Assembly (NCBI GenBank): GCA_029721435.1
Contig: CM056580.1
Coordinates: forward strand, 74,797,367-74,861,366
Length of the DNA: 64,000 nucleotides
Reading direction: 5' to 3'
DNA from: Gymnothorax reevesii
Taxonomy: Eukaryota > Chordata > Actinopteri > Anguilliformes > Muraenidae
This document shows positions 36,609-49,082 of the stretch, piece by piece. The position numbers and the translations under genes are program-made. The number at the start of each line of letters is the position of its first letter. The stretch's first letter is position 1. The notes under the pieces were generated by a model. The model searched no databases. It was not told the origin of the DNA and saw only the letters and a program-made list of their open reading frames with translations.

Positions 36609-36915
36609 CAGAGATGGGCAGCGAAGGCCGTATCTGTCCCTGATTTTCACACCAACGTCTGGTCTTTAATTAGTTGATTGTCTCAATTAGCCAAACCATT
36701 TATGAAATCTGACGTTTCATGCGCATTTCTTTAAATTATCATGAAACTAAAAAGACTAGTCTTGTCTCCCTTCAAAAAACATTTTCCTTTGATCGAATCA
36801 TTGCGAAAATCTATATTTGTGCATGCAATCAATTAACTCAATTAGTCAGGGTGATTGATAGGAATAAAAACCTGCATACACACCGGCCCTCCAGGACCGT
36901 GATTGCCCACCCCTG
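36609..36915. mobile_element. hAT-type MITE, 307 bp, with 8-bp target duplication
   Basis: The left end CAGAGATGGGCAGC and right end TTGCCCACCCCTG form imperfect terminal inverted repeats of the CAGRGRTGGGCA type used by hAT elements. Flanks are CCATAGGT (36601-36608) and CCACAGGT (36916-36923), an 8-bp target duplication with one mismatch. The right-arm text GGCCCTCCAGGACCGTGATT is common in fish hAT MITEs. No transposase frame is present. The call rests on end sequence and target-site length together. Confidence 0.82.
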
Positions 36916-36924
36916 CCACAGGTG

Positions 36925-38269
36925 ATCGGAGTGGAGGGCTGCATCATATTGTCCTCCATTGGCCAAGTGGAAAATAACTGCCAGCTCAGCACAGCAGTGC
37001 TTCGGCAGTAATTGAAATCATTTGCAGTGTTGTGGTGTGGTAATGGTCAGATCTGTCTCCCACCCACCCACAGATTCTACCATTAATCAGAGCTACTGGA
37101 GACAGGAAAATGCTTCAGTACTGCTTCAGAGTCAGTGAAAGTCAGGGAACTGTGCAAGCACTGCGTCAGACTGCGTTCTTACCGTGTCAGAGTCCAGGAA
37201 AAGCTTTACCAGAGCCTTGGAATTTCACTTGCATTGTGCCAAATGCTGTCTGACTGTGTTCACAAGGGTTTAAAAGTTTTGGTTGATGTGATGGCACCCA
37301 AATGGACATTTAAGCATCTCACCCACACAATGAAAATGAGGGTTTTCATTCCGCCAAAGTCTTTACAGTGTTTAGCACTCAGACGTTGCCCAGCCTAACT
37401 GGCGTTAATTCCTGGCTCACTGGGTGCGAAATTGGTGGAGCTTCTCATTCATTTTGCCGTGCGTCCCCTTGGAAACATCTTGCAATGAGGAGAGACAAGT
37501 CATCAGAAAAATGTAGGTTTAGAGATTGTTTTTTTCGTCATTCGTTTGTTTGGTTTTTTTTTTTTTTTTAAGAAGACTCACCATTGCAACTACTAAAGCA
37601 ATATTGCAGATGGCAATGTGGGTGTGCAGGTTCGAGAGAAGGGAGGTCATAGTCTCGTGCGGTCGATCTGTTGAGATGTGATGACAAACATCTCTAACGG
37701 TGCAAGAATCCCCTTTAAGCCCTTGCACTTAAAGGGACTGTACCTTTGTGCCGAGAGCAAACTCGATTGAGATCACAGCATGTTTGTGAACCCGCACACA
37801 CATTCCTGAACACACGCAGAAATGTGCACAGACACACACACATAAGACAGGCTATTGAAATAGTTAATAGAAACACTACCCACGCTGCCCCCAGTTTCCC
37901 TCCATGTGCCCCTTCATGGCAGCAGTCAAATCATTGACTTCTCGTATTGCACAAGCAAGAGAGAGACAAGGGGGGAAAATGCCGCATCACTCACAGAGCC
38001 CGTGTACACTTTCCATGAGCTGGCAGATTGGGGAAATGGAAAGAAGCTAGCTACTACGAAAGGATGTTGAAACCGACAGCTAATTATTTATAGGCCAACA
38101 GCAAATCTGGGCGGCAACTGGGTGCTTCCCAGGCCTGCATAACAACATGTCGTATTATGAGAGCATTTGCATATATTTGCTTAGCAAAGCATTTTTCTGG
38201 AAGGGGTTTCCCCTCGTCGGACTAATGTACACTTCAAGGCCAGCATTCCCATGAGCTGAGAAGGGATGA

Positions 38270-38305
<36 letters not shown>

Positions 38306-38640
38306 GGGGGGGGGGGGTGTGTTTGGGCCTGTCCATGGCCCATTGCTGACTCAGGATTATCATTTACTGTGGGCAGATTGTGAACATCCCATCCCACATC
38401 CAGGGGATGGTCTCTAGAATTTGAGATCTGTGGACTATGCTGGCCATTGGCATTTACTGAAGTCAGGATCATGTTTGTCAGACCAGTGATTTAGGGGCAA
38501 TGAAGTCCCTAATTATTTGTCTGCTTGCGAGCCTGACGGTTTTCTGGTTGCTATTCTGCGCGTGCATTCTTCACCCCTTTCGTTGCAGATATTTTTTCCG
38601 CACCATATCACTAGAATGAATGAAGGAATTTTTACTCAAT
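36925..38640. other. PEBP4 intron with simple-sequence tracts
   Basis: A T-rich run lies at about 37551-37569 and a compound GT/G microsatellite at 38274-38317. No exon was recognised. Confidence 0.4.
38274..38317 (+). repeat. Compound microsatellite (TG)n then G15
   Basis: A TG dinucleotide run (38274-38302) passes directly into 15 consecutive G. The proline/threonine-histidine frames on the other strand are artefacts of this tract. Confidence 0.95.
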
Positions 38641-38669
38641 TGGATTTGGTAACTTTTTACGTAGAGTCA

Positions 38670-38735
38670 CTAAATTGATATGATTTTGAAGGTCATAGGG
38701 TCAAAGGTCAAGGTCACATTAGGTCAGTTGTATAT
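38670..38735 (+). repeat. AGGTCA-rich interspersed repeat segment with DR1-like site
   Basis: The segment contains GAAGGTCATAGGGTCAAAGG followed by TCAAGGTCAC and AGGTCAG. It includes AGGGTCAAAGGTCA at 38697-38710 (direct repeat spaced by one base) and TCAAGGTCA just after. This wording is common in a teleost interspersed repeat, here only partly preserved. Confidence 0.6.
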
Positions 38736-38739
38736 AGGG

Positions 38740-41689
38740 GCCCAAGATCAACTTTTTGAGCGTATGAAACTCTGGCAGGCCATTGTTAAGAAAGTTTGGC
38801 CATTAAGTGATGCACAGTCAGCAACATGGTCTGGGTATTCTGCAGTGTTCCAGTGATGTTCAGTTGGTATTTCCGGGCCAAATTTGTGGCAGTGAGACTC
38901 TTCCCATGCCATTGCACCACCATCAACAGCTTGCATGGTAGATGCAGGGCAGATTGGATCACTGGTTTCTTGCTGCATGTGTCAAACAGTCTCCTAATCT
39001 GCGTGTTGCAGATGAAATCCAGATTTACCAAACCAGGCAGCATTTTACTGTCCTCAGAGGCACAGGTTCATCAAATTAAGCATTCAGAAGGGCCCTTCTC
39101 TGTCGCTCTTTTGCAAATATGCTTTTTGCCCATTTGCGGCCTCTCTGTTTACTTGAACAAGTCAAGCCATTTCTTTTTTTAATCTCGTAGGTGTTCGGCT
39201 CTGAAACGAATGGTTCAAGTAGTGGTCTTCCTACAGCATGGTTTTGTGAGATCTGATGGGGAGAAATAAGCATCTGTTGGACTGCAGTCCTTTTTCCCGG
39301 ATTAGCAGCGTGGTTTGTTTTTGGAACTGTTGGATTTCCAGAGTTGGGTGGGTATTGGATATATGCAGCCTCAGGTATGGTGGCAAATGAATAGAAAAAT
39401 GTTGCTGTGGATTAAAATACAAAATGATTTTCACAGTAATATCGAAGTTGGGGGAAAAAATGCAAATAAATGCTTTGGCGCATCATTTTTCTTGTGCTGC
39501 TGAAAATGTTCTTCGCATCAATGCGTCAAATATTGTCAGAGAGCATTGATGAGTCAACAATGACCGTGTTTATGAGTATGTCATACGATGTGGCTGAAGA
39601 TGTTTCGGCAGGCTCCGACACTCGTGTGTGGGGTGGTGAGGGATGAGTGGGGGACAGTGAAAGACCTGATTTGGCGGAGCCTGGGCTAGGCCTGGGTCTG
39701 CAGAGGCGGCACATTATCTCCCGGGGTGCAGAGAGCACGGGGCCTCGAGTGGACATGTCACCTCATAACTGCAGGTCAGGCAATCCCATTTCCCTCTCTC
39801 AATTAAGAGCCCCCTCTGCAGGCAGCCCGTGCACGCGCAGCGCGCTGGGCGAAATGGGGGCTCGGGTTCTCATCTACTGTGGGTTATTATTCATCTCGTC
39901 CTCTTCCAGCTGAGCTCCATACCCACCACTGCTGTCTGTACCTCTCAGGGACTCTCAGTATATCAGCTATGCTTTCTAACAACTCAAAATGCAGCCTGTA
40001 TTTTTTTTTTTCTCATTCAGATAATTTTCCAATAGGCACTGCGCAGGTTAGCGGATAGCGGCCTTAGATGGTTTTCGAAGCGAGGGCTGATTAATCGGCT
40101 TTAAGAGCCCTTTCTCTCTCTGAAAATTGTATTTGCAGTTGAGTCATCGCTAACCACCTCTTGTATGGCCTCCATGTAGAAAAGCCTTATTTGAGGTCTA
40201 ATTGTCTCATTTTTGGGAGACAGGGTTTCTCCTTGCAGCCCAAGGCCTTCAGGAAAACACACCCCAGCCACCCATCTGAAGAAATCCCTTGGATGTGTGG
40301 AGCACGGATAGGAGCTTGCAGTCGTACCAGTGTTTGATCCTTCGTGCTGTTTTTGTGGGCTGATCGGTGATTACTTAGCAGATACCCCCTCCTGTTAGGT
40401 GTGCTGACAGTGTTCCTGTCAGGTGAGTGTCACCACAGCTATTAGCCATTGTGCTGTGATGCACAGGGGGAGGCAACAGTCAGTTTTGGTAAAGAAGTAA
40501 TTGACACGTTATGTTTTACCAAAGTGCATTGAATCATCTGGGCTCAGCTCTCAACAGCTCTGGAGTTTTTGTACTGTTGGAGTAAAATGTACACATACAG
40601 TTAATTCAGACTAAATCCTTTAGTGCTCTTTTGTATGACCTAATTCAGAAAAATTTCAGACCGTAATATGATAATATTATTATTGAAGACAGTGAGTTAT
40701 TAATTATCTTTGACCATTTTTACATTGTAAACTACAATGCACTATTTGCTGTTTCACTGTATTCATTTTATTGATCTTTGAAAAATCCTACTTCAATTCT
40801 TACAATATATTTCAAAAAAAGGTTGCGACGGTGAAGTATTTACTTCTTTGTAATGTCACCATTACTTTTCAAAACAATAAACGCACAGGGACTGAAGATA
40901 GCAAGTGATCGAGTGTTTCAGTTGTTTTAGTGACAACGCAGTCTCTTCAATATCGTATTTTGCATTTCACATGATTATTCAGTTTTTTTTTTTTTGCCTC
41001 ATTACTAGCCTGCCCCTGTACCAACTTTTTTGGAGCATTTTGCTGGTCTGACTGGCTGGAACTGATGGACCTTAAAAATAAAATTAAGTTAGCTGGACAA
41101 AGCATTCAATAGCTCCAATTTGCTCTGTCGGCAATAAAATATATTCAACTCTAAGTGAATTCTGAGATTGCCGCTGTCTGTTTTTGTGCATTTTACGTAC
41201 CATCACAACCTTTTCTGTGTTGTTGTATGTTGTACAGGGGAGTTGATGTAACCTTTTCAATTACTTTTTTGAATGTAAGATCGAGGAAAAATGAGACTAT
41301 TAAATTGGAAAAGTAAAGATAAATGGTAGGCTGTGCAGTTGCAGTGAAAATAATTCTTGATCTTGATATGGCATAATGGTTGCCCGGGCAGTTAGCAGAA
41401 TATATGAGAAGGTTAGTGTGTTGCAGACTACACCCCTGTCTCTCTCCACAGGGCGAGTGTGCTAGGAGGGGGTTGGTCCCGTGAGGCAACAGTGTGGAAA
41501 TCTTTTATTTCCTATGAGACTACCGCTAAGCCCAGTGTACTTTCCACCTTCAGAATAGTTCACAGTTGAAACTCCCAAAAAAATCACTTACCAGTTACCT
41601 GTCTTGACCTTTTTGTTGTAACACACAAACACATAATGTGTACTTGCAGTATTCATTCATATTTATACCAGTTCTCTCTCTCTCCCACA

Positions 41690-41734
<45 letters not shown>

Positions 41735-42130
41735 ATGTTTGCAGCATTGAAGTTGAGAGGTTTTCATCATTTACATCTTCTTATGATTGTGCCCCCATTG
41801 CCATTTGCTTGTTCGCTAAATGATTAGCTTGTTAACATCTGAATGCTTTAGTTTGTGCTGCCTCGTGCTGTCTGCTTCAGCGCCATTTCTTTATAAATCC
41901 CCTTGTTCTTGCATTGTCCTCCCTTTCCCTGCTCGTGCTGTTCGCATTGAGAGTTTTTCTCACGGCCTCATAAACATGTTCACGCCCGTTTTACTCTCGT
42001 AAGAAAATATACTGAATTGCAAATAAAAACCATGGTGCGGTGACAGGTCCAAGCTGGGAGAGAAGCATTCTGTGCTGGAGTCTTAAAATAGCTGTCGTTA
42101 CCATTCGACTTCAGGCCAACATTCTCCTGC
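38740..42130. other. PEBP4 intron, mostly unannotated
   Basis: The part 38740-39180 looks repeat-derived (minus-strand frame of 85 codons at 38786-39043), but I could not classify it. No exon, RNA gene or structured repeat was recognised in the remainder apart from the CA tract listed separately. Confidence 0.35.
41691..41732 (+). repeat. CA microsatellite, about 21 units
   Basis: An uninterrupted (CA)21 run preceded by a CT-rich stretch. It is a likely polymorphic marker. Thr-His frames across it are not genes. Confidence 0.97.
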
Positions 42131-42932
42131 AGACCCCCCCCCCCCCCAAGCTTTATTTACAAAGGAAAAAAAAAACTTCATCTCCCACAGCAAGAAAATA
42201 AAGTCAGTTTGTCGGCTTGAAATTCTAATTCAGATTTTTTGCGCGGGGAGGGGGTGGTAATGGGGTGGTTGTCAAAATCCATGCAAGTGATATTGTCATA
42301 CCAGCCGGACGGCCGTCTGGTGTTTGTTTTAAAAAGGGAAGAAAAAAAAAACAGTACAGGCGATCGAATCGTATCTACTTGCCAAAAAGTGCTCGCGTTC
42401 CCACCTCCAGCGCTACGGCAACATGTTTTATTTTCAGCAATGCAGATCTCGGTGACTCACGTCCCGGAGCCACGTGCTTAGCGGCTGCGGCTAATTTCTT
42501 TGAAAACGTGCAGCAAGTGGATGTTATGGACGTGTACGGGTGAGAGGCTCAAGCTTAGGCCCCTTCCCCCGCTACATTATCTTGTCTTGTTCTCACTCCT
42601 TATGCTTTATGTACTGGAAATCCATACGGGAAACATTGTCCGAAGCAATTATGGCATGTCCTTTATCATTCAAGGTGGGGACATGAGGACATTGAGGGGG
42701 GGCAAGTCTAAATTGTAATGGGTATGGACAATCCCAGAGTGAATAGACTGGGTCATTTCATTGAATCAAATAGAGTTGTTCATATTAAGCTACATCTTAT
42801 TCTACAATTATTGCCATCTTTCACTCGGATTATGTAGCAAATTTTGAATATTGATGGTTTCTATTTATTTGCACTGGGTTGCCTTGAAGCTGACTTCCCC
42901 TGTTTCACTCAATAATTGGTTTTCTGTTTTAG

Positions 42933-43018
42933 CCAAATGGGATCCAGAGGCTTTCATTCAGAGGTTTGGCCTTGGGAGTCCAGTTGCTGCTCTGCAGTAC
43001 CTCACACAGACGGACTAG
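42933..43018 (+). CDS. pebp4: PEBP4 terminal coding exon
   Basis: After an acceptor (TTTCTGTTTTAG) the exon completes a split Ala codon and encodes KWDPEAFIQRFGLGSPVAAL then QYLTQTD, with TAG at 43016-43018. The pattern F-x-x-R-F-x-L-G-x-P-x-A-x-x-Q-[FY]-[LM]-T-Q matches human PEBP4 (FLNRFHLGEPEAS then QFMTQ); the PVA also recalls the C-terminus of PEBP1. The fish protein stops right after the TQ motif, so it lacks the longer charged tail of the human protein. The split codon agrees with the phase-1 donor at 22430. Together the three exons encode 83 residues. Confidence 0.92.
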
Positions 43019-43720
43019 TAATGATACAGCCTGGCTGACATCATGCACCTTGACCTCTGACACAGATGCACAGGGGCGAGGTCCGCAGAGCACGGCTATG
43101 CAGCCCGTTCATTGATGCCATTTTTATGCCCGATATACTTGATAATGTGTTCCACTCAGGGCTCATTCAGTATGCTTCTACTCCCTGATTTTCTGCTCCT
43201 AACATTTTGCTTCTTGTAAGGGTTTCATTTTATTCACCTTTTGTTCATGAAAAGTTTTGCAGCACCGTTACAATGTGAAAATGTCACCATCAAAATGTAA
43301 AAATGTTCATCTTTACCTGTGACAGTGCTTGGATTGTTAACTTTTATTGTTGTAATTGTGCAGGCAAGGGTGTCATGAGCTTCTTTTGTGCTTAATGAGC
43401 CCATGATTATGAGTATAAAATAGCACATGTGCATTGATTACCCTCTCTGGAATCAGAAAAATATGCCTTTGTCTATAGCATGGAAATTCTTGAATTGGGA
43501 TGTCATTTTTGCTTCATTTTCTTTGATCCTTCCTGACTGAATTTCCCTGATATAAAGATATGGAAGCTGTTAGTTACTGAGTATGATGAATTTGAATTAT
43601 TTGTAGCTTGAGTATATGTCTCTACACAGTTAAGGAATGGTATAACTATAGAGCAGACTCTATTCCCAAGCTGCATTTTCATCAATATCTACAAAAAAGA
43701 ATAAACTGCATATATTTACA
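43019..43720 (+). other. pebp4: Probable PEBP4 3' untranslated region
   Basis: It runs from the stop codon to just past the first AATAAA downstream (43700-43705, about 680 nt after the stop). The extent is inferred from that signal alone; no transcript evidence is available. Confidence 0.45.
43700..43705 (+). terminator. Candidate PEBP4 polyadenylation signal
   Basis: This is the first canonical AATAAA after the PEBP4 stop. A T-rich stretch follows (about 43803-43842). It is plausible, but other variants could be used. Confidence 0.4.
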
Positions 43721-46050
43721 GCTTTAAATGCTTTTCACACACCTGTGCTCATAAGGTCAAAATATATTGTGCTTTGCTATCAATGTATGTTCATGTCTTT
43801 GGGTTTTTTTTTTTTTAAATTGCACTTGTTCCTTTTTTTTCCTGACTATTGAAGTTCTGACCTACAAAGTTTGCTGAAAATATTAGTTATATCTTTAACT
43901 CCCATCACCAGCTGTTGTCTTTTTAGTCCCAGAATTTACATTGGCAGACTTTCTCAGAACCCTGGTTGCTGTCTTATCAAAGCTTGTTGCTTGTATCCAT
44001 TATGTGTCAGTATCTGCCAGCGTTATGTAAGCACGTTTAAAATAGCTGAAACATTGTCCATCTAGGGGCAGCAGATTTAATTTACCAGCAACAGTGCATT
44101 TTAAGTTTAAAGCTACTGAGAGCATGGAATGATTGACATCGGTGGAGATTGCACTGCATCGAGTATTAAAATAGCGTTTCCCTGACTCCATGTCACTCGA
44201 GTCAAAATCCCCTCCAAATATTATTTGCTGTTGTAAACAGGTTGTGGTAAAACAGTATTTTGTTTTGTGGGGGTGAAGTTTACCAAGGCCTGCACTGGCC
44301 CATTGGGGATTTCATGGCTGTTTCCAGCCTAATGAAAGTGAAGGGAAGGAGGGTTGATATCACGGGTCTGAGCGTGGAAAGAGTTCAGTCTCAGTCAGGG
44401 GAGGAAATACGTCAGGGCCGAGAGAGGAAGTGGGCGTTGAAACCAAGACCGCAACACAGCCGGAAGCCACAGTGGAACTTGGACCTAAAATACTCCTCAA
44501 GTGTGACTTTTGGGCCAGACATCAAGAGTAACTGACAGCAGGGGGGTGGGGGAATTGGATGGGGGGTAGTCAACAATAGTTTTTTTTTATAACGTGTTTA
44601 TTTCTGGGAAGGGAATGTTCTGTTTATGAATGCAACTAATATTTCCATTATGCTTGTTTAATCACTCAAAAATAATATTTGAAGACACTATATTTAGGGA
44701 GCTGCGTAGTGGCTATTAAAAAGCACATGAATAGTAGCTGAATTAGAGTAGCATGACTGGATTTCAGCCTTAGTTTGAACTGAACCCAGTGAGGATAAAT
44801 GGATTCATCTTGCACTCTGGACCCTGGCTTGCAAAGCAGTTTGAACATGATGAGGAGATGTGCTCAATCTTTCAGTGGTTCTGCATACTTCTCAGCCTCG
44901 CTTCATTGGCCTTTGCGGGGAGAGGAGTCAGAGTTCCAGTCTGTGTGGAATATCGGTGCTTTAATGTTTCTAACCTGGAGCCTCTCCTTCGAGGAAGAGT
45001 TTGTATCAATACCAGCGCTGTCTGAAAAGAGGGTGGATTTGCAAACAGAACTTTGATGTGCTTATGATCAATGTCTTGTTGGTGGTTTCATTGACCTTGT
45101 TATGGTTTCTCATCTGGCTGTGAGGGCTGCAGTAGGTAATGGGGGTCTTTGTTCCTTCTGAGGATAAGCCATCCTTGGAAAACCTTTAGCTGCCCTCTCT
45201 CTGAACTCCAGGAGATGACTGATCAATTGCCTGGTATTTCCTTTTATTTGTTTTGTGGATTTAAGCAGTTTACTTTCCGTAAGCAAAATGGCAAAAACGT
45301 AAAATATTTCAATCTCAAATGCACTTTTGTCTTACTTTTTAAGTGCTGTTCCTTCTATCGCCTCTGAATTTGCTGAGTCATAAAGATGCACCAAAAGCAA
45401 CAAGCACGTAATTAAAGCCCTCTTTACATTTTAATGAAACAATCACTGTTAGGTTATCCTGTCAGCTGTTGGACGACAAATAGATGATTCTGTGCGGTCT
45501 CGGATGCATCAATGAACCATTTATTAATTTGTATAAAAATTTTGAAACAAGAAGCAGCTATCCTGTGCAGTCGGGGTCTCATAAATGGCCCAAGAGCCAT
45601 GTGGAATAACCCGGTGGTGGAGGTTGAGCCATATCCTGTGAGCTGTGAATTGTGGACATTTTGAGTGTGTGTGGGTCAGGCTGCTGTGGAATGCAGTGAG
45701 GCTGTATGTGGTGGTGGAGAGAGGAAGAGGTGAGGTTCTGAATAACGAATCATGTGGTTCCAAAATCAAGGCCTGAAAGTTTCCCTACATTAATGGCACC
45801 GCAAATACACCAGGTGTCTCCACCTCCCCTACCCTCCTCGTATCTAAGCCTGTGATCATCATACATTTTCCTGACAGCCTGGATTTAGACTTACTGAGAT
45901 TGGACAGATGGAATACACTAAATAATTTGTCTGCAAATCATATCTAATTAGTCCTGTTGTTCCTAAATAATGAAGAGAAATAGTTTGAGAAATTGTGGAA
46001 CTTAATGTGTTTCAGCCATTGAATGAATCACGCACTCAGTCTTAACTGTG
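43721..46050. other. Intergenic, no feature recognised
   Basis: A 91-codon open frame at 44260-44535 has no recognisable domain and lacks supporting splice sites. Nothing else is claimed. Confidence 0.35.
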
Positions 46051-46216
46051 GGCAATTTACAATCTCCAGTCAGCCCGACATTCATGTATTTGGACTCAGA
46101 AGAAACGCTTGGGAATGTGATGGACATAAAAGCCACGCAGAAAGCTTCCAGGCTTCATTCAAACCGATGACCTCTATGACTGTGAGGCACAGCACTTCCC
46201 ACTGAAACAGGGTGCC
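46051..46216 (-). mobile_element. Remnant of a LINE/SINE tail (RTE-like family)
   Basis: The text GGCAATTTACAATCTCCAGT, CCCGACATTCATGTATTTGG, CCACGCAGAAAGC and CTGTGAGGCACAGC is a worn version of a very common fish repeat: the read-through of the same family seen at 56630 in the opposite orientation. Class is by resemblance to known vertebrate RTE-type tails. Confidence 0.5.
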
Positions 46217-49082
46217 ATTCAGATTATTATTAAAGAATTAATTGGCACCTGCACAGATGCTCCTCTGAGATGTTTTCGACAAGTTGGGGAAATAGATGGA
46301 TTGACCACACTTGTCACATTTTTGTGCCTTTTACCTCTTTGCAGGATCATCTGTCTGGTGAGGAGAGTGATTGAGTGCATGTGTTTCCTATGAAGGAGCC
46401 ACACATTGGCTCTTTTCACTTTGCAGTGGAATAGCTGAGCTAGGCTGGAATGCTCACTGAATAACCATCCTCTCCAAACCAAAATGACGTTCATTAATAT
46501 CGCTGGCTGCTGCAAGAGACGTTAATTTGCTTTCATTTTACATGCCATTTGTGAATGGAGAAAAGAAATTCTGAATCCTCCGCAGCATTGAAAAATTTGT
46601 AATTCTGTGTTGAGAATGGATGCACAACTGTTGCAGTTCAATAGAAAGATCTGTTGCTTAATGCATTTTTGTACGCCTGAATGTAGGTCCCTTGATCATG
46701 GTAGAATACTGTTTAATAACTTTAATTTATTCAGTCTAAATGTAATTAAAATGAAGCCGCATAATTTTTTTCAATTGCCCAACAGTATTTTGTGATTTAA
46801 TTTGTGCAAAGGATTATTCGCAAGTTTTTTTTTTTTCTTTCCCTGGTCTTATGCTGTGAGATGATTATCTTCAATGATACATCATATAATTTTGATCATT
46901 TATTTGGATTTAGCTTTGGAATTGCCTGAGACTGAAATTACCAGCATCAGTGCTTAAATTGAACAAATGATTTGTGACTTCTCTCTGGATTTTACCCACA
47001 TCAATTAAAATTCAGAATTTCGCTGGTACCCAGGTTCTGTCAAAAGATGTGATCAGAGAAAAAGGAAGGTTCTGTCCCTCAGCAAAACGTCAGGCTGGTC
47101 GCTGGGTACAGTTGGTCACAAATAGAAACCATGTTTGGAGAATCAAGCATACGATGCTCCTTGGAGGAAAAACAGTTTTTGTAGCAGTGCAGGGCAGGAA
47201 TTGTCTTGGTGTGACAGACAGAAGGGTTTGGAAGTGGGTGGGTAGAGCTGGCGGGATTGCTAGTTCGACCAGCCCACTGTCTTAAACCAACCACTGATAT
47301 TATTGGGTTTCTCTCACTTCCTTGACGGCCTTCACATCATGAGTTCTACTTTACTGAGATGGGCGGGCATGATAAGAATAGGCTTTTGTCCTTTGACATT
47401 TTACATAGCACGGTATTGGCATATGCCAGGCATAAATTGTACCCTGCCTAGTGTTTCCAGGCTGTAAACAGAGAATCACTGTTTTTGACCATGGTGAAAC
47501 AGGTGTCCAGATTCACTCCGAGAAGAGGTTTAGTGAGGTCATTAGAAATTACCTCTCTTTCATGTATGTTCCTTCAGGATCAGCTTAACAGGGTATTGTA
47601 TTCACAAGGGCTTATCTATCGCTAGAGATTTCAGTATTGTCTCTTTCTTTGTATATTCAGCAACAAGATTACTTAAGAGGGAGTGCAAGCACATAAAGGG
47701 GCAGTTTGCCAATAATAAAACCACACGTAATTTTAAAGTGTAGGCTCTGAATAAATAAGTCACACACAAGCCAGACACATTATCCCACAACATCTTGAGA
47801 TATTAATGTATTACCCCCATGGCTTCCCGCTGTATTTGCTGTAAACACATCTACCGTAATGCATTACACTGGCATATTGCTCCAGACAAGCCCTCACCCC
47901 CCCCCCCCCCCCCCCCCCCCCCCCATGCTGACATACAGCTGTCAGATGGCTACGCACAGGAACACCATTCACCTTATGGCAAAGAGGGCTGCTCCTGATG
48001 ATAACGCCAACTTTTTTTTCCTTTTTTTTTTTTTTGGTGCATGGGCTACAGTAAGACCAAAGCTATAGAGGCGTCACTTTTTCATTCTTCGCCTGCAGGT
48101 ACTGTACAAGTGATGGAATGCCAACTGGCCCCTGTAAGCACAAGATACATAGTAGACATGCTCTCAAATTAGCATACAAATGTAAGAGATTTCCTCATGA
48201 GGAATGTGAGAGAGATCTCCACTCAGAGTTGCTGGGTTGTCCTCATAAACTAATTCTGACTGATTTGGTCAGACCATCCATTTTCTGAACCAAGCAATGA
48301 ACGTCAATCAAGACAGACTTTGGCCCCCTCACTGGAGAAGAAAGGATAACCGACGGAGATGCAGGTGGATAAGCCAGTCAGGTGTTTTCTCATTTCAATG
48401 CAATGTTCCATGAAAATGTCATGCCTCGCAATATTTTACGCTTGCTTGCTCCAACCAACTCTTGTTACAAATATAAGCTTATGTTACTCAACAGAAATTA
48501 TGTTGACCGTGCCAGAACTTAAATTGCCTATTGGAAAGCAAAATCTTTGACTGTCAAGCTGGCACAACTTGAAAAAAATTAAGTTGACTGCGCCTAAACA
48601 TTTAGCCAACTGGTGAGGGAAATTTTTCACTGTCACGCTAGCTTTCTCCAGTCTGCTACAACCGCAAGCTAATGAAAACCTCCACTAGCTGATTTTAAAA
48701 TGACATTTTGGAAGGTAAGTTATTTAGCTAGCTTTCTGTAAAATGTATTTTTGTCCATTGCATCCTCCACACTCATATTTTGGGGTACCTTTTCTGCTGG
48801 CTAGTTTGTAAATGCAGACGACATGCACTGTGGCAACCCTGAGGTGGCAACTAGAATTCCAAGATGAAATGGCTTGTAGTTCTTCCTTACCTCCAAATAC
48901 ATCACTGAACACATCTAATAATGGCATTGGAGGGAGAAGTACACTGATTTTGCAGTTGATTCTGGGAGAACTAAAGAAAATTCGCAAAAACTGCATGTGT
49001 TTCTCTCACTAAATCCCTAATTCAAATTGCTTGAGATGTCCCTATAAGATGTTGGATACCTACTGGTTTGTTGGTAATATTT
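46217..49082. other. Intergenic; C28 tract, otherwise nothing recognised
   Basis: No gene was identified. A 28-base C homopolymer lies at 47897-47924 and a T-rich run at about 48012-48035. Confidence 0.4.
47897..47924 (+). repeat. Poly-C tract, 28 bases
   Basis: Uninterrupted cytosines preceded by CCTCA. The length is prone to sequencing and assembly error. Confidence 0.95.

Larger units (their letters stand above)
22431..42932 (+). other. PEBP4 last intron, 20.5 kb, repeat-laden
   Basis: This intron separates the GFHRYQF exon from the terminal exon (GT at 22431, AG at 42931-42932). It hosts a SINE, a GGGGTTCAAGCC-ended element, a ~142-bp tandem array, two Tc1 pseudogenes and an hAT MITE, listed separately. 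Mammalian PEBP4 is also a very long gene for a ~25-kDa protein. No extra exon between the two coding exons was recognised. Confidence 0.85.

Noticed and set aside
41636..41827. Frames with long Thr-His runs
   Set aside because: They are direct translation of the CA microsatellite.
44260..44535. 91-codon frame rich in charged residues
   Set aside because: No family resemblance and no support from promoter, splice or polyadenylation signals.
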